NCBI GenBank assembly: GCA_907163375.1
Contig: CAJQUW010008947.1
Span: 1-64,000, forward strand
Direction: 5' to 3'
DNA from: Prostheceraeus crozeri
Lineage: Eukaryota; Platyhelminthes; Polycladida; Euryleptidae
Length of the DNA: 64,000 bases
Shown here: positions 28,701 to 43,700 of the stretch, piece by piece
How the letters are laid out: the number at the start of each line of letters is the position of its first letter
Numbering within the stretch: position 1 is the stretch's first letter
Translations under genes and position numbers: made by a program
Notes under the pieces: model-generated
What the model saw: only the letters and a program-made list of their open reading frames with translations
What the model was told of the DNA's origin: nothing
The model's database searches: none

Positions 28701-31700
28701 TTCTAGTTCCACTGCTTGCTTTGTTATTGCTTTATGTTCCGATGTTGAACTCGTTTAGACATGTCATTTTTTTTACTAGTATTCGATGCCTATGACTACG
28801 ACTTTAAACGTGCTATCCAATGGTGCATTTTTTCATACTGAATAGATAGCTATGTTTCCGAAATCCTTGTTTCGCTTTTAATTCTAATTGTTGTCCCGCC
28901 TAAGTCAATTTTAATAATATGAAATCTTCAAAGGTTTCCAGTTCATGGCTGTTACACGAATTGGCACATAGCGACAAACACATAGCGTACACATAGCATG
29001 CCGTGCGTACGCTAATTTTTGTGTGTAACAAGATTTCCATTCTCAGGTGAAGCTTACTAATGTCAACACTGCAAGAAGTCAACCACAGTACGTTTCATAG
29101 ATAGCTAGAAATCAGTTAAAAGCAGCAACATTTTATAATAAACAGTAGGTTTTTAACTGTAGTTGAATGAATTTGTTTCCTATATAATATTAAATGTTTT
29201 AATTTGTTATATTTCGACCCAGTAAGGGCCTAGTCCTTACAAGGACTGATGGGTGCGTTCTCTAGTAGCCAGATTCGTCTTCTCTGAGTTCTATTACATT
29301 TCAGATGCGATTAGGCATACTGCCGATCAAATTTCTGATCATCTGTTGATCAGCCTGATTCCACTCCTGCCTCACTTAAGATTCCAACCGATTCAAATAA
29401 TTGCCAGGAAAAATTCGTCGACGAACTCACCGTTTCAAGATAGACCAAACATGCTCGATTTTATTCAAGTCAGGAGACCTTGCCAGCCATCTAAGGTTCG
29501 TATTCCTGTCTGTCTTTTATACGATTGAGTTGCCCTGGCACGATGGCATGGAGCATTGTCATCCATGATAATCCAATCAGATGATCAATCACCTAAACTG
29601 AATGGTAAAGGTTAAACATATTCTGCGAGCACTCGAACGTAGCGTTCGGAGTTCATATTTTTCCTCATAACATGCAGTGAACTGTGACCATCACTCCAAA
29701 TGGCTCCCCAGATGAGCAATTTTATACAATCGTCCTGACTCCTTGATGTAAAGAAACGATCAGGAATGTCTTGCACAGACTTCGGCCAAAGGCGTAGACG
29801 TCCATCTTTGAATTTTAATCAGACAGCTGCCTCATCCGAGCAAACATCACGTGACCACTGATTCCGTCAGTGGCTACGATTCATTGACCACTGCAGTCTC
29901 ATTCTCTTGTGTCGCTCGGACAGATTCAGCTTCGATGGTTTCTTACGACTGGAGTAGTTCAACTCCTTAAGTCGTCTCCAAACAGTTGTCGTGGAAAGAT
30001 TTGAACCTGCTGAAAGCTCAGATAAAGAGGTAGAGGGACCACTATCGACCACACTAGTGATGTAGCGATGACTCTGCGAGAAATCAGCCTTGGTCGGCCA
30101 GAAGACCTTCCATCGGGCCGCTGACAGCCTCTTCGTAACCAAAAGTAAACAGTACTTTTGCGGACCTTTAATTGTTGCGACACATTGGCAACTGGCTGGC
30201 CACTTCGGATCAAACCCTCAGCTTGATCCCTAAGATAGCCTTTCTGGTATGTTTTCAGTACAGCAGCTCGTATGCTACTGAGAGACACAAAACAAATGAA
30301 ATAAATGAATTCGATGTCTTTACACAGCATTGTTCCCGTCTGCTCATATTACGCGGACCGTAAGTCTCAACTATACCCCAAAGTGTTTTACTTACTTTGC
30401 TATACCCTGAACAGCATAGATTTATCGGCCTTTCAAATAAATGAGATGCCTAAGTGCACGCGTGATCGCACTTAGAAAAATAAGAGAAAAATTGAGAAAA
30501 AATCGATATTTGGAGAGTGGACGTTGGACCGGCGATTACGTAGTCGGTTTCTTTTAGGGTGGGATTTGAACGATTACGGGACCGGCTGTACGATGAGGGG
30601 GTTCAAAATCTCGAAGAAAGCGACTACGTAATTCTTGAACGAGCAATAACCAACCGATTCAATAGATTTAGGATTAATAAAAACTTAACATGCGTCTCTG
30701 ACGTGACTGCCAAGTTTGCTAGCTGCTGGTCTCTATGGTGAAATTCGCCGGAATCCATTAGTCACACTCATGATACATTGATTTATCAATAATAAGTTGA
30801 ATCGGTTGAAGAATCAAAGATATCCCTTTAATAAAAATGAAATAGATACATTCCAATAACAGATAAATATTTGACAATTATTATTTTCCATTATTTAGAA
30901 ATATACACAACACCTAATTAATATTATCAATTTCATACCAACAAAATGAGAGGCGGATTGAATGAGAAAACTGAAATGTCTGAGCTCCAATTATTAAAAA
31001 ACTCTAAAAACAAGCAGAAGGTCGGAGACTCGCTTGCTTTGCAATTTTCTTTTACGTAAGACAACTTGAGACGTGATAATTTATTTTCATCAACCGATTC
31101 AAATCAAACTTTGATTCCAAATTTCTTTTCAAGTAGGCTAAGAAAGGTTCATTGCCTGAATTATTCATATCTCCAGTTTTAAGTAGGCATATGGTTGAAC
31201 GTTTGAATCCTGTTCAACGAATACGATCATGTCACTCGAATTTCGGATTCTGATAGATATTCCACTTTATAAGAGACTCAAAATACATCAACGGCAATGT
31301 TTAGGGACATGTCTTCAACGACAAGCAGTTCTTGATACATACCAGTGCATCTGAAAATTTGCTGCTGGAACATTATTCTGGAGTTGCACATTAAGTTTGT
31401 CTCAACAACTGGCTACTGATGCGGAAATGAAAAGATATTTCAAGACTTGAAATTAATGATCATGAATTTCTTCCTCATTGTAATAGTTTGTGAGGTCATT
31501 GAATAACAGTTGTTGTGAAAAATTAATTTAGCAGCACAGCAAGAAATTGATTTTTCGCGATTTGAAGTAGTGAATTAATAATTGCAGCTTTTCAATATCA
31601 ACTACCAATAAGTAACAAATGCTGCATTTACGTCTTTTGTAAATCAATTCTTTTCATTGTTTATGGATTGTGTATACTAACCAGTTAAAAAAATATCTCT

Positions 31701-34700
31701 TTGCATTACATAATTGAATATGATACATTTTTACATGTATATGACTGAACTTGAGTTTTTGTGGATCTATTTATTAAAGTAGCAGATATTATTTAGTACA
31801 TGGAAAATCAACATTGCTTTATAATATTGTATTACCGATTATTTCACAAAATACCGTCTCTGTAGAATCGTGAAAGTGACTAGTTTGTGATTATGTAACT
31901 AGAGCACTTTCATGGTTGCAATAAATTCGCAATTCTCCATTTATCTACAGGGTGCCCATTAAAAAAGGTAACAATTAAAAAAAAACACGTTAAATTCAAA
32001 ATTTATCAAATTTCTATTGACTATCAACGCATGATAATAGCTACCCTAGGTATTCAAAGTGACCACCGTCGACATCGAAGCATTTTTAAGTCTTCCAATC
32101 CAAGAGTTTGCAGCTCTTTTTACCGTATCCATAGGGATGGCATCCCAAGAAGCAACAAGACAAGTTTTCAGATCATCAATGTTCTGAATTTCAGTTCGGT
32201 TTCTTTGCACTTCTAATAGGAGTAAAGACCAGATGCAGTAGTTCATCACATTCAAATCAGGACTTTTCGCTGGCCAAAGATCAGCTGAAATGAATTCAGG
32301 GCAATTTTCATCTAACCACTGAATTGTTCTGCGTGCTGTATGAGCCTTCGCCCCATCCTGCTGCCAGCACCATGAATCACCATACATCACATGATTAATG
32401 TCGTCGAACATTTGAGGCAACATCTCTTGCGTGTAAGTCTCTTGATTCACGGTTTTCTTTTTTCTTCGATATGCAGGTAAATGCTCTTGTCCTTCTGCAT
32501 AACCTTCGACGAAACGCAGTTCTGTCTTCCCGCACCAGGACATCGCACCGTAACACATAATCGTTTGTTGCTGCTGGTCTGACTCCACAACGAGATCTTC
32601 AGGAGGAATGTTTGTTTTGCAGGTGACAGATCGGTATATTCTTTCATTTTGATTGTTTACAGCAGGATGCAAAGAAAAACTGGCTTCATCTAACAACCAA
32701 ACAGTATGCCATTGGCCTTCGAAGCGATTTATCAACAGCATCGACTTCTGCTTTCTGGCACTTCTGTACGTCTCGGTTAACCCTTGACACTGAACACGCT
32801 TATAGAATTTCAAAGGAGATTCATCGAGTACGTTAAAAACTGTACTTTTCGAAATGTTCAGTTCATTGGCAATTTGTCGCTGACTGAAATGTCTTCTGCT
32901 TTTATCTGGTGGAGTAACTGCTAAAGTAACAATGGCTTCTCTCGTTGGTGAGGCAATGCATCGGCGTCGTCCACTTCCTTCTTTTCGACATTCTGCCACA
33001 TGAGATCCATATCTTTTAAGGTTAGAAACGACGCGGTCCATTTGTCTTTTTGTGATGTTACTGAAGAACTTAGGAAGCACTTCAAAGCATTTTGTTAAGC
33101 CCCATGTCGGATTTTCTTCTTTAAACAACACTATTACCATGGACTTCTAAATTACTAATAATAAAATTCTAAATTATAGATATCTAGACGTCCATGCTAT
33201 TACTTTGCGCTGGAAGTCTGTTAGCTGTTGCATTATTGCGAATTCGACTATCAATGATTTCTATTCCTCCATCCCCTATGTCTCCGTGTATTTTCTAAGT
33301 AGACGAAAAACTGTCTAAATACTGACGAAAGTTTCAGATATCTATACATCTCCATATGACATAGAAATTAACAATACCATAGAAAGTCCTAGAATGAAAA
33401 TTGCATGAAAATTATGGCACACGCCTGGGGGGAACTTAGTTGGGGCAAAATGCAACTTGTGCGATCTGGCTTCCATGTTTTTTGATTGGCATTTATATTT
33501 ATCAGGCCAATTCTTGATCTGGATTGTTGTCCCTTGTCCAAAGACCATGTACTCAAAAGCAATAGTGAATTTACAAAATGCTGCGCCGACAGGATGACAA
33601 AGAAGGAAATCCTTTTAAACGTTTTGAACGTTCATCATTTTGAAATATCGCTCCGATAATCTATCAATAGCATAATAAGACTCTTATGCAACTTGTAATG
33701 TCGATTTACAGAACATGCATAACTCCAGCTTGAAATCAGAGGCCAAGAAATCTTAGAGCATTCATTTTACTTTCAAGGGTTCCCCTGTTCACTAGATTTG
33801 AATAATTTTCAAAATCCCTACATGCATTCGAATATCAGCTTCCAAAATATCACGTGTCATTCAATGATTAATTGAAAAGTTCCAGCGACATTTCATTTAT
33901 TTGAGAAATGATTGTCGGTAAAGAAACTTTCAATGTGTTTATTCCAGAAAAGCGCCAGGTTTCTTAGCCGCTTGAAAAAGAAATTATCGAATAATTAGAC
34001 TTTCGATCTGTGAACTCTTCAAATGTTCTTACAAACAGCACACCGACCACTTTCAATTTGACTTTGTGAACCAATTGTTTAATTAGCATTCCAATATTGA
34101 AAAATTGGAAAATAGTTGTCAGTGACTGCTACAAATAGACACATTATATTAATCCATGGAATAGTAGGCCATTTCACATGAAACAATGCCGCCATCTCAC
34201 TTTCAATTCTCTTCATGAAAATCCTGTAATTAGGTGTCAACAACTTTCACAACCAACTTGGCAAATAGTTTCACTATGATACAATGTTTTAGATCGAATC
34301 TGATCTACAAACCATAGATTTTTCCATGTGCCATCATTGTACATAGGCAAGATATCAAACTTCCATTCTAATGTACTAGTGTATTATCCACTTCTATGCC
34401 ATATGATAATCTAATTCCCATGAGATTGCTATAGTAGATTAAATGACCTACAGACCAGGAGGTTTTTAATTTAATATTTAATCTACTGTAGCGCTAGTAT
34501 AAAAGAACTCACAACAATTATAATGTATTAGAGTGATAACAAAGCTTACTGAAGAAGAAGTCAAAAGTTACATCCACTGAATGTGCAGTTGTTAAACACA
34601 AATGTATTTGATGTAGACTTGTCTGTGTTGTTTGACTGTTGATTCACTTGTCTTGTAACTGATGAATATTCTCCGGAAAGAATGTCACTCACTTGTCTCT

Positions 34701-37700
34701 CCATTGAATTTTGTGCCACATATACTTCGTCGGAATTGGAGATGTGGCCAATTCTTTTCTTTGTGACTTCTCGAGGGATCCCGGCCTCAACTAAACGAGT
34801 CTTTGCAGTTCTTCGGAGACTTGTATTAGTGTAATAACCTTCTTTTCCTAGAGATTTCATAAGTGTCTTTGTAACTTTTTCGATCGAATGTATGCCGAGA
34901 GGTTGATTCTTGTACCAGGCAGTTGACTTTGGTGATACGATGCAGGCCAGATGAAATTCAGTTCTGTCGGTTATTGGTCGATGCGTATAAGTTTATCAAG
35001 CACCTTTCCTTGAACGTTTTTCTTGGGAATATCTTCACAGATTTTGGTTCCATGCAAGACTGCTTGATCCCGAAATTCCTGGATTTCGAAACGGTCTCTG
35101 TATACAAGAGAACCTCTTCTGAATTTTCTTTTTTAAGCTGCAGTTGACTAGCAGCACCAAATCGCAATGCTTTGTGCTCTGTGGCTGCTCGCAAACCGAG
35201 CTGAACACCCATCATGAACTTTTTCCTGGAGCTGTTTTGGGTTTCCTGACCCTAGTATTCCTTCCTTCCAAAGGTCTTCTTCGTCCGAAAGAGGAATATT
35301 CTCGGCTCGTTTTGGAGGTCTAGTATTGCCTTCAACTGCACTGAGTCGCATTTCCGCATCAAGTTGGGTCCTCGCATCACTGAACTCGGGATCTTTACAA
35401 AATGACCAGTTTCTTTTACAGTCATAGTTCATATAGTGTTGTATCATAGCAAAGATTTCTTTTACAGACTTAGGGGGATATTTGGACCCATCTTGCTTGA
35501 TGTCATTGATGTCGGAATAGAAATACGGATGAATCACTGAATCTCTAATTTAAACAGTGATATCAACTCGTCTTCGCTTCGCTTAGACTCGTAGATTATC
35601 ACTGTTTAAATCCTCGATTCAGTGCTTTATCCTATACTTCTAGAACTTCAGTTCGCTGCTATAAATTTTAATACTTATCAGTTCTCTGTTTATTGTGTCG
35701 TCATAGGCCTAATGGTTTGATGGATATCTATAGTGACAAATTATTGAAAAATTTGAATGCACGAGAGATGCGTCGTTACTTGGCTGGATATCTATGATAG
35801 TAGCAATTCAATTACGCTTTGAATACACGAGAAGTGCGTTGAGACCATAGTTTTGCATTTGATAAGTCCGAGATTGTACACAATAGTGATTTTGAATGAA
35901 TCAAGGACTCTAGGAAGTTATGTTGATAAGTAAAAGCAAATTGTTACATTTTTTAATGGGCACCTACTTTAAGCGCAAAATTGGGGTTCTGGATCGTTTT
36001 TGGATTCGCATTCTATGATATTCTAATTACATGCTAGCTTAGCTGAATTAAAGATGGTTTGCAACAATATTTTTCATTCAAGAAACCAGCAGTCAGTCAT
36101 AGATCAACTGATTTCATTTTGCAGAACAAATCAATCAATCCATTATTTGCAATTATTCGATAACTGCTGTTGATAAGAGTTAGTATGACTGCAATGGTGA
36201 TCAAGAAAGTAAGCAAATACATTCCTGCATATCTAAGGGAGATACTTGCTTTGCCATTGATCTGTGATACTGAAATGTATCACTCAACACAAACTAATTG
36301 AACAGACACATGAGTGCAGTTTGCTGTTGATAAAATCCGTCAAGTGTCGAAATGGGGATCTGTAGTTGAGTGTAGTAGAGTATGCAATTCATTAATAGAT
36401 TAGTTTTATCTTCTTCATCAATAGTGCATACTTTGTTTTGGATTGAGTTGCAATTTTGTTATCACATTGTCCACCTGTTGACTGTAACAACAACGGTTTC
36501 TTCTGGATATAAACGATTTATGTTTTGGAACTTTTGCAACTGTGTTCGTGATCTTCGCTCAGACATTCATGCAGACTGAAATTAAACTGCGATTCGTGCA
36601 TCAAAATCATCAGTTCACGATAACAGTTTCATAGCTCGTTGTTTCGTTGAATAGCTTAAAAAGTCGCATTCCTTGTATCTGAGTAAAATAGATAAAATAT
36701 CAAATATAACTTTTTATTTAATCGCTTCACAGCGTTTAGTTGGGAACCGTTGAACAATTACATGATCACTTTCCCGACTTTGTTGAATCCCCTTTATCAC
36801 CATAATCGGTTCCGCAGTAGCTTCATCCAATCCACAAGTGACAACGCAAGCGCCCACCATGCAACTCTCTGCAAGCAGCGGCGGGCGCGATTCCGAATCG
36901 TGCGACTCAGAACACGATAAATCGAATATCGCGCGGTTCTAAATAATTGAGATTTTTCGAATTCAGTGATAGGAAGTTTTCAATTAGTCTGGCTCTATAA
37001 TACTCTATAATTTCTAGATCTCTAGTTTTATTATAAATTTGATAACTTGCATTAAATTTGAAGGTATCTGACACATAGCGTATTTGAACATTAAATTTAT
37101 TTTGAGCCGATTAATTAATATCACACTCTATTTGTGCATGGTTGAGAGCACAGCATTACACATCATCAGAACACTGAAAAAGTCGTAAACAAGGCACAAG
37201 GAGTCTTGTGAATCCATTATTAAGAATCTGCTGCAAATCTACTATGAAGAAAATTCTTTCCGTTCGTAAGTCACACCACTGAGGAAGCCTTATCGGCGCG
37301 ACATGTCTAGTGCTTTCAATTGGCCTTTCGTGTACTCGAGTTCGCAATTATTAAGACAGGGACACAGTGTGCGGCATGCGTTGAGAAATGTTTGGTCGAC
37401 GCTTTTTGCTACCTACTATTTGCATTTCCAAATTTTGATTTTTTGTCTTTATCAACCATATTTTTTCGAACATAGCAGTACGCATTGATCACTACTTCCA
37501 TCAATCTTGCCATAAGCCTTATTATGCATCGATAAATTCAAACCTATAGACTAGTTAACAAAGCACTAGCAAATCTGAGTCCATATGAGATTGCAATTCT
37601 AGCCGGGTTGGGTTCATGGCGTGCTAAATCAGGCATTAAAATTCTTATCAATCAATAAGATGCCTTCAATGAGGAGATATAAAATCAAAGGGACCTCCTT

Positions 37701-40700
37701 CTGGTTGACAACACAACTGTATGGTTCGTATAAATCGTGCATTACGAGCATACTCAAAGCTATTACATAAAATGAGGCATTCCTGTGATGTTTGGGAACT
37801 CCCACAGGATTCCCATAGAGATTACTATTACGTGGGTATGAAAAATTGCTTCAAAATTGTTTTTTGGCGAGCATCGTTATTGGCAAGGGTAGGCGTGCGA
37901 CATGCGTCGATCGTATGGTCGACGCTTTAACTCAAACAATAAAATGAGACATTCATGTGATGTGTAGCAACTTCCACAGGATTCCCATAGAGATTTACTA
38001 TTCTGTGGACATAAAAATCTCGTCACACGTCAACTCTGCTTTATCCTAGCTATACATGATCTCAGGTGCGAACACCTAACAATGTATAGTAATTGTAAAT
38101 ATTGTAATGTATAGTAAGCTTGCTGCCAGGTCATCCTGCAATTGCAGTCAAAAAAGAAGATAGGATGACAAAGGACATCATATTTTCTCAGACATTTTTG
38201 ACGGTCAATACTTTACACACACACTGCATAATATCACAAACAAAACACAATATCACACACAACTTTTTACTAAACAGGCGATCATCTCTAAGTCACCCTT
38301 TACCTACATTCATCTCAATTAATTTTCATTAATGATCTGAAGCATTTACAAGATTTGTTTTTCTGGTGAATCTTCGTTGATTGCGTTGTCAGTTCCGCTA
38401 ATCCCCTCCCTAACCTACAATCGGTCCCGTAATCGTCTTATGAAAGCCCCCTCCCCACTAAGCGATGATACAATTGTTGCAAAGTTCGCTACCAAGAAAG
38501 CTGACTGTTGCAATTGTTCATCAGGCAGGAAAATCATTTGATTGTATTTTCTTTTCTTTGAAGCACAATTTATTGGATGTCCCAAAGAATTAAATATTTT
38601 GTTTATCTGCTTCTGTCCTGTCTTTACATGTAATGTAAACAGCAAAGCAAATTCACTTATTTTCCTCTAGCCTAACTTTTAATCTATGATTTTCAAATTT
38701 TGCAATTACTATATATGTGCGGTTTAGTCTCTCATTTTCATCTGAACCCTTTAGAATGCTCAATAGGCAACGAGCGAAGCGTTGTGAAAACTTTCGTTCA
38801 CATTTCTTTCAAAAATAAGTCAATAAATCAATTAATGTTTGTTTTCAAAACTTTTGGAAAACAATTGAAGAACATTCAATTGCAATACATTGAACACACA
38901 GAAACACAATCATAGAAAAAGGCGGAAAAGGAGTGCCTCCGGTCAATAACAGAGAAGCAATTTTAATTAAGGAATGAGAGGTGAATGAACTTTTGATCCC
39001 TTCTTGGATGTTAATTAGTTTTTTTCTTTAGAGATCAAGCGCATGTTGTTTGCCCTCTGAAGAAACTTAGCGATGGGTCACAAATTTTCTGGAATCAGAT
39101 TATTCATTAACTCATGGAACTCATCTATGTTGTCGCAATAAGATAACACTGGTGTTATTTCTTTTCGAATTTTCTTATACGCGGAACATTCAATCATAAA
39201 GTGATGCAAAGTTTCTACTTTTGAATCATTACATAGCTCACAGAGACGTTCTTCATACTTCAGTGTATCATTATAACTCCACGGAACGAGATCCAATATA
39301 TGATTTTTTTTGTTCTAAATTTCAGGATGATATTGATATCGTTGCAGCCAATATCAAAGTATAGATGTGTTTTCATATTGTTTTCAAGCCGGCACAATTC
39401 TAAATAACTCAAACCAGAATGACTATCTTTCGCTGTGGAAATCCATTTTTCTCTAAAATAATGAGTTAACCGTATTTTTACAACTTTTGAATGTGGCTTT
39501 TCATCAGCTGCCAACGGCTTATCCCATAATTTTGATAGATTGTCTTGTGAGTAATTGCTTCACCCACCAGCACCATGCATACCTACTACGATGTGAATTT
39601 GAAATTACAGCTAAATGTAGCTGATGTTATACCTCCTATATCAAACTTCTTTCATCAGTCGTGATTATTTTTATCCAACAAAATATTGCTGCTTTATAAA
39701 GTTGACAATACATATAGGATGTATTCCAAATAAGAAGTTACAAGTTACGAAAACTGAGATGCTCAGCATCACAGTTCATTCTCAATAATCCATCGAATAT
39801 CAGCATCCAAATCCTTGGATTCCTGATTCGCACCCATCCCTGGCTTCAAGCGATATATTGCAATTAAATTTCAAATTACTCGCAGGCCTATTTTATTCAG
39901 TAATACATTTCAACAATAGCATATAAATCTTTGAATTCAAGCATACAGCTCCTGACTCCTATTGTCAACAAAACTTTTCGCGGAGGAACTTGATGTCAAT
40001 TATTCATAAACTCTTAACTTAAGTCGCATGCATATTCCTAAGTTAATGATACTTTTATCATAAATTCTTTATGGTCATTAATGAGGCAAAACTTCAAGTA
40101 GAAATAGAAAGTGTATAGTACGATATTTATAGTGAAATATAAAAACATGCGTGTATATAAGTAGGAGACATACATATAACAGAATAGCAACCGTCTTCAC
40201 TCACCGTTCCATTTGGCTCCATTGATAAGCATCCGGCATGACAGGGAGAATAGTAAACTCTGTGATCAGCGCCGCATATGAAAAAATGTTGTGATGTACT
40301 GCAGCTGCAATTAGCATTACATGCGTTGGTAAGGGAAATGGAAAATGGATCAAATGTTGCCTTTGTATAGTCAGCATTTAGCCCGACATACAGCAAGCTT
40401 TGATCTTGATAGGGGGAGCAAGTCATCAGAAATAAACAGAGAGGGAAAAATGTTGTCAGAGAAATGATGACCATGGTACGCAAAACAGTTGCCACAGTTG
40501 CTTTTGAATATGCAACGAAAATTGCACCAAGAAAGGTTCCAATCATGGACGCTGGGATTCCGTAAATACCTGAAATATAAAGCTCATATTGATTTTCAGA
40601 AATATGGCGGAAGTATCTTGTTCATGATTTATTGACATGCCAATGAAGCTAAACGATGCGATTTATATTTCGACAAGATACATCAGCCCTAAAAAATAAT

Positions 40701-43700
40701 CAAGCGGCTGCATGATTCTTCAACTCATCAGTCATCATGCATTTTTTGTAAGCAGTCAATGCAATTCAACATAAGTATCATATTTTTCAGAATAATGGTG
40801 GTTCATTTTCTAATTTGCATTGAACAAGTATAATAAATGCTTCGTTTTCTTCCTCTGAAAATAAATCCAGTCACTTCATGGCATTTTAATTGTTCAAATA
40901 GACTGAATTCAATGTTTATTCGCTCTCTAAATATGGACTGAGATTCCAGCATTTGGCTTGACTGAAATTACGGCTGCAATTTCTGTGTGCGGTCATGAAA
41001 TGAAGCCTAAAATTTCAATTTCAAGGAATCACAAATTTACGTTAATTCATCGAATCAACTATTATTTCAAGAACATATATCATAACATCATAAAATACTG
41101 TGAATAAAACACATGATGAAAAATCTCTGAGAATCATGAAATCACTTAATCTGAACTGTACTCTATAATAAGATTCTACTCTCAACTTAAAACGATGATT
41201 ATGAATTATAAATTGCATGAATTAAGGTAAAACTTCTAAAACGTAAGTCCGGTTATACATGCTGCAGCATTCACATGTCTTCGTTTTTTCAGCTATAAAT
41301 TTCATGGTGGCAACCGCTCATTGTTCATTAAATTTATGAGAAATACATCAGAGTATTTATGTGAGCAACAAAAATTAACTACCGAAACTTTTGAGAGTAT
41401 AAACGAGCAACTTTATTTAGATAATAGTCGAGAAATTTTATAAAATATCATTTTGAAAAAATATTCATCTCATTGAAAAGAGAACGTAGCATAATTAAAA
41501 CAGGTGCCATCACTGCCTTTCAAAAATACCAACTGAATGTCCTAATATTTGTCTATTTCAACTTCAATCAGATTTCTAATTCTAAAATGGAATTTTCAGC
41601 TCAAATATTAGACATCATATTTGACAAATGTGAATTTCATTTTTTGAAAACAAATTTCTCTTTCAAATACACAGATATGTGAACTAGTCTGTGAAGGATG
41701 ATAGCTTCCTCAAATACAAGAATGCAAATTTCGTGATCGATTTCGTGAGAATACATGTATTTTAATCCACAATAGAAACGTTAGTGCGACAGATTCAGAA
41801 CTAACTGTCGCATAACAAACAACAATAATTGAAGGTAAATGTTGAACGTGATGTCAGTCGCTATTTTTAATCAGTGTTTTGATAGCTGTCATCGATTTTT
41901 TCATCTCTATTTGATGCTAAACTATTTTGCATGGAAAGTTCTACAAATGAATCTCAACAATCGAAAATATTTCAGTCACTGTGTCCACTGTATCCATTAA
42001 AAAGTTGATGAAGAGAATATCAGCAATATCCATCAAAGTGTGATAAAAACCTATATAGCTGCAGAATATCTAGTGTAGGTTTATTTAAACATAATTATAT
42101 CTTTGTTTGAATGCAATGAATCAGCTGAGTGAGCAACATGTCAAAAGTCTAACAAAAGTAAGATGAGAGTTTAACTTACCAGTCAATACAAAACTAAAGG
42201 ATGTGTCATTATGGAAAGTTGAACGAACAAATTTCTGACCAAAAGTGGCTATTCCTGTCAGAAAGGCAACTGAAATAGAACAATAGTAGCATTTCAGAAC
42301 ACAATAATAATAATAATAATTTCAATAATAAGAACTCTTTATTTCAGTACATCCAACCGTAGAGTATGTAAGTAGTAGGGAGAGTGTTGACTCAAAAAAA
42401 ATATCACAATACTGTGAGAATTTTTATATCGAAAGATTCGGTTTTTTCGGAGATTACGCTTCTGGGGTCTAAAAAAATATTTGATAAATTTTTAAAAATC
42501 TAAATTTTTGTAATTATTTCTGTGTTTATATACTAGCGACGTGGACCCATTCTGTTAGTAGTATGAAACTCATAAGAAATCAAATGAACATTTACTAACA
42601 GGTGTTCAAATTAAGTGGAAATGAAGCTGATTATCATGGGAATTTCATAACCTGCATTATAATGCATGTTTTGATGGAAAAGTTGAGATCTTATTGTGCT
42701 TCTTGGCTAAGATTTCAAGTTTTTAATTCAATTTTCAGCGGCATGATTTTATGATTCAATAAATTCATGCGTCATTTCTTGAATCTGAATAGCACTGCGG
42801 ACCAATTTGCATCATTTCAAATACTCGTTAAGGCTGAGAATTGCAGTAATAACAACCCATCGAATTGCTAATTTAACAAACAGAATTACCGCTTCAATGT
42901 TATCATGACACGGAAGATTTGTAAAATACTATTATTCCCTCTGTATTGTTAACATGATCAGTCAATTCCATGGAAATTTCTCCTAAACCGCAAAAATTTG
43001 TATACCTCACATGTGGTACTGGGTGTCAACTCGAGTTCATTCGATAAAATCGAAGCTGTATGCACATTGGGGATTTAATTATTACATAGTTGTTACATAC
43101 CTAATGTGCTTACTGCTTACGCTATGCATCCAGCGGTACATGAACATTTGACAAGACTGCTTATTTACACAACTCATGACAACGCAGAAATTTTTCACAA
43201 AAAAGTTATAAAACACTTGTTTTCGCTGGTACGTTAGCAAATTCCGTTGGTGTCTGATAGTGGTGTTGGCATTTCGCACCAAAAAATCAGAAGTAAGGTG
43301 CAGGGGTCTCAGCATTGCGCTAAAGTTTACGAATAAGTCGGGTGCATGCTATGGATATGTATTTTCATTGAGGTCAAAGTTATGAATCAATTAAGAGTCA
43401 AATTAAATGTTAGCTAAATGTTTTATTCTGGTATAATCTATTAGGCAAATATCAACATCAACAACCTCTGAGAAACATGTTTCAATTTATACACCTACAC
43501 TATAATCAATTGCGAGTAAATTTGAACCGGTAAATTTCCTTCAACATGTAAATCTGCTAATCACAAGGCCCCGTGTTTATCAAAAAATTTGGATCTACCC
43601 CTATATAGGAGAACTGTTGAAGTGCACATACAGCACAATTGATGTAAAAGAGCATTTATTCACTTTTAGTGATTTTCATTTGTGCAACAAAGTGTGAATC

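Larger units (their letters stand above)
31948..35965 (-). mobile_element. Mariner-like element enlarged by a nested insertion
   Basis: Terminal inverted repeats of about 24 bp: AGGGTGCCCATTAAAAAAGG at 31949 and its mirror TTTTTTAATGGGCACCT ending at 35965, each beside TA. At 4.0 kb it is about three times the normal mariner length; the excess lies beyond the transposase and includes a Crypton relic. Confidence 0.75.
28327..40204 (-). other. OATP intron 6, transposon-rich
   Basis: 11.9 kb. Holds a Tc1-like relic (28565-30650), a mariner-like element with nested Crypton (31948-35965), a duplicated 95-bp block (37748-38025) and a LINE relic (39078-39514). The gaps 30651-31947 and 35966-37747 show no gene. 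Confidence 0.6.
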
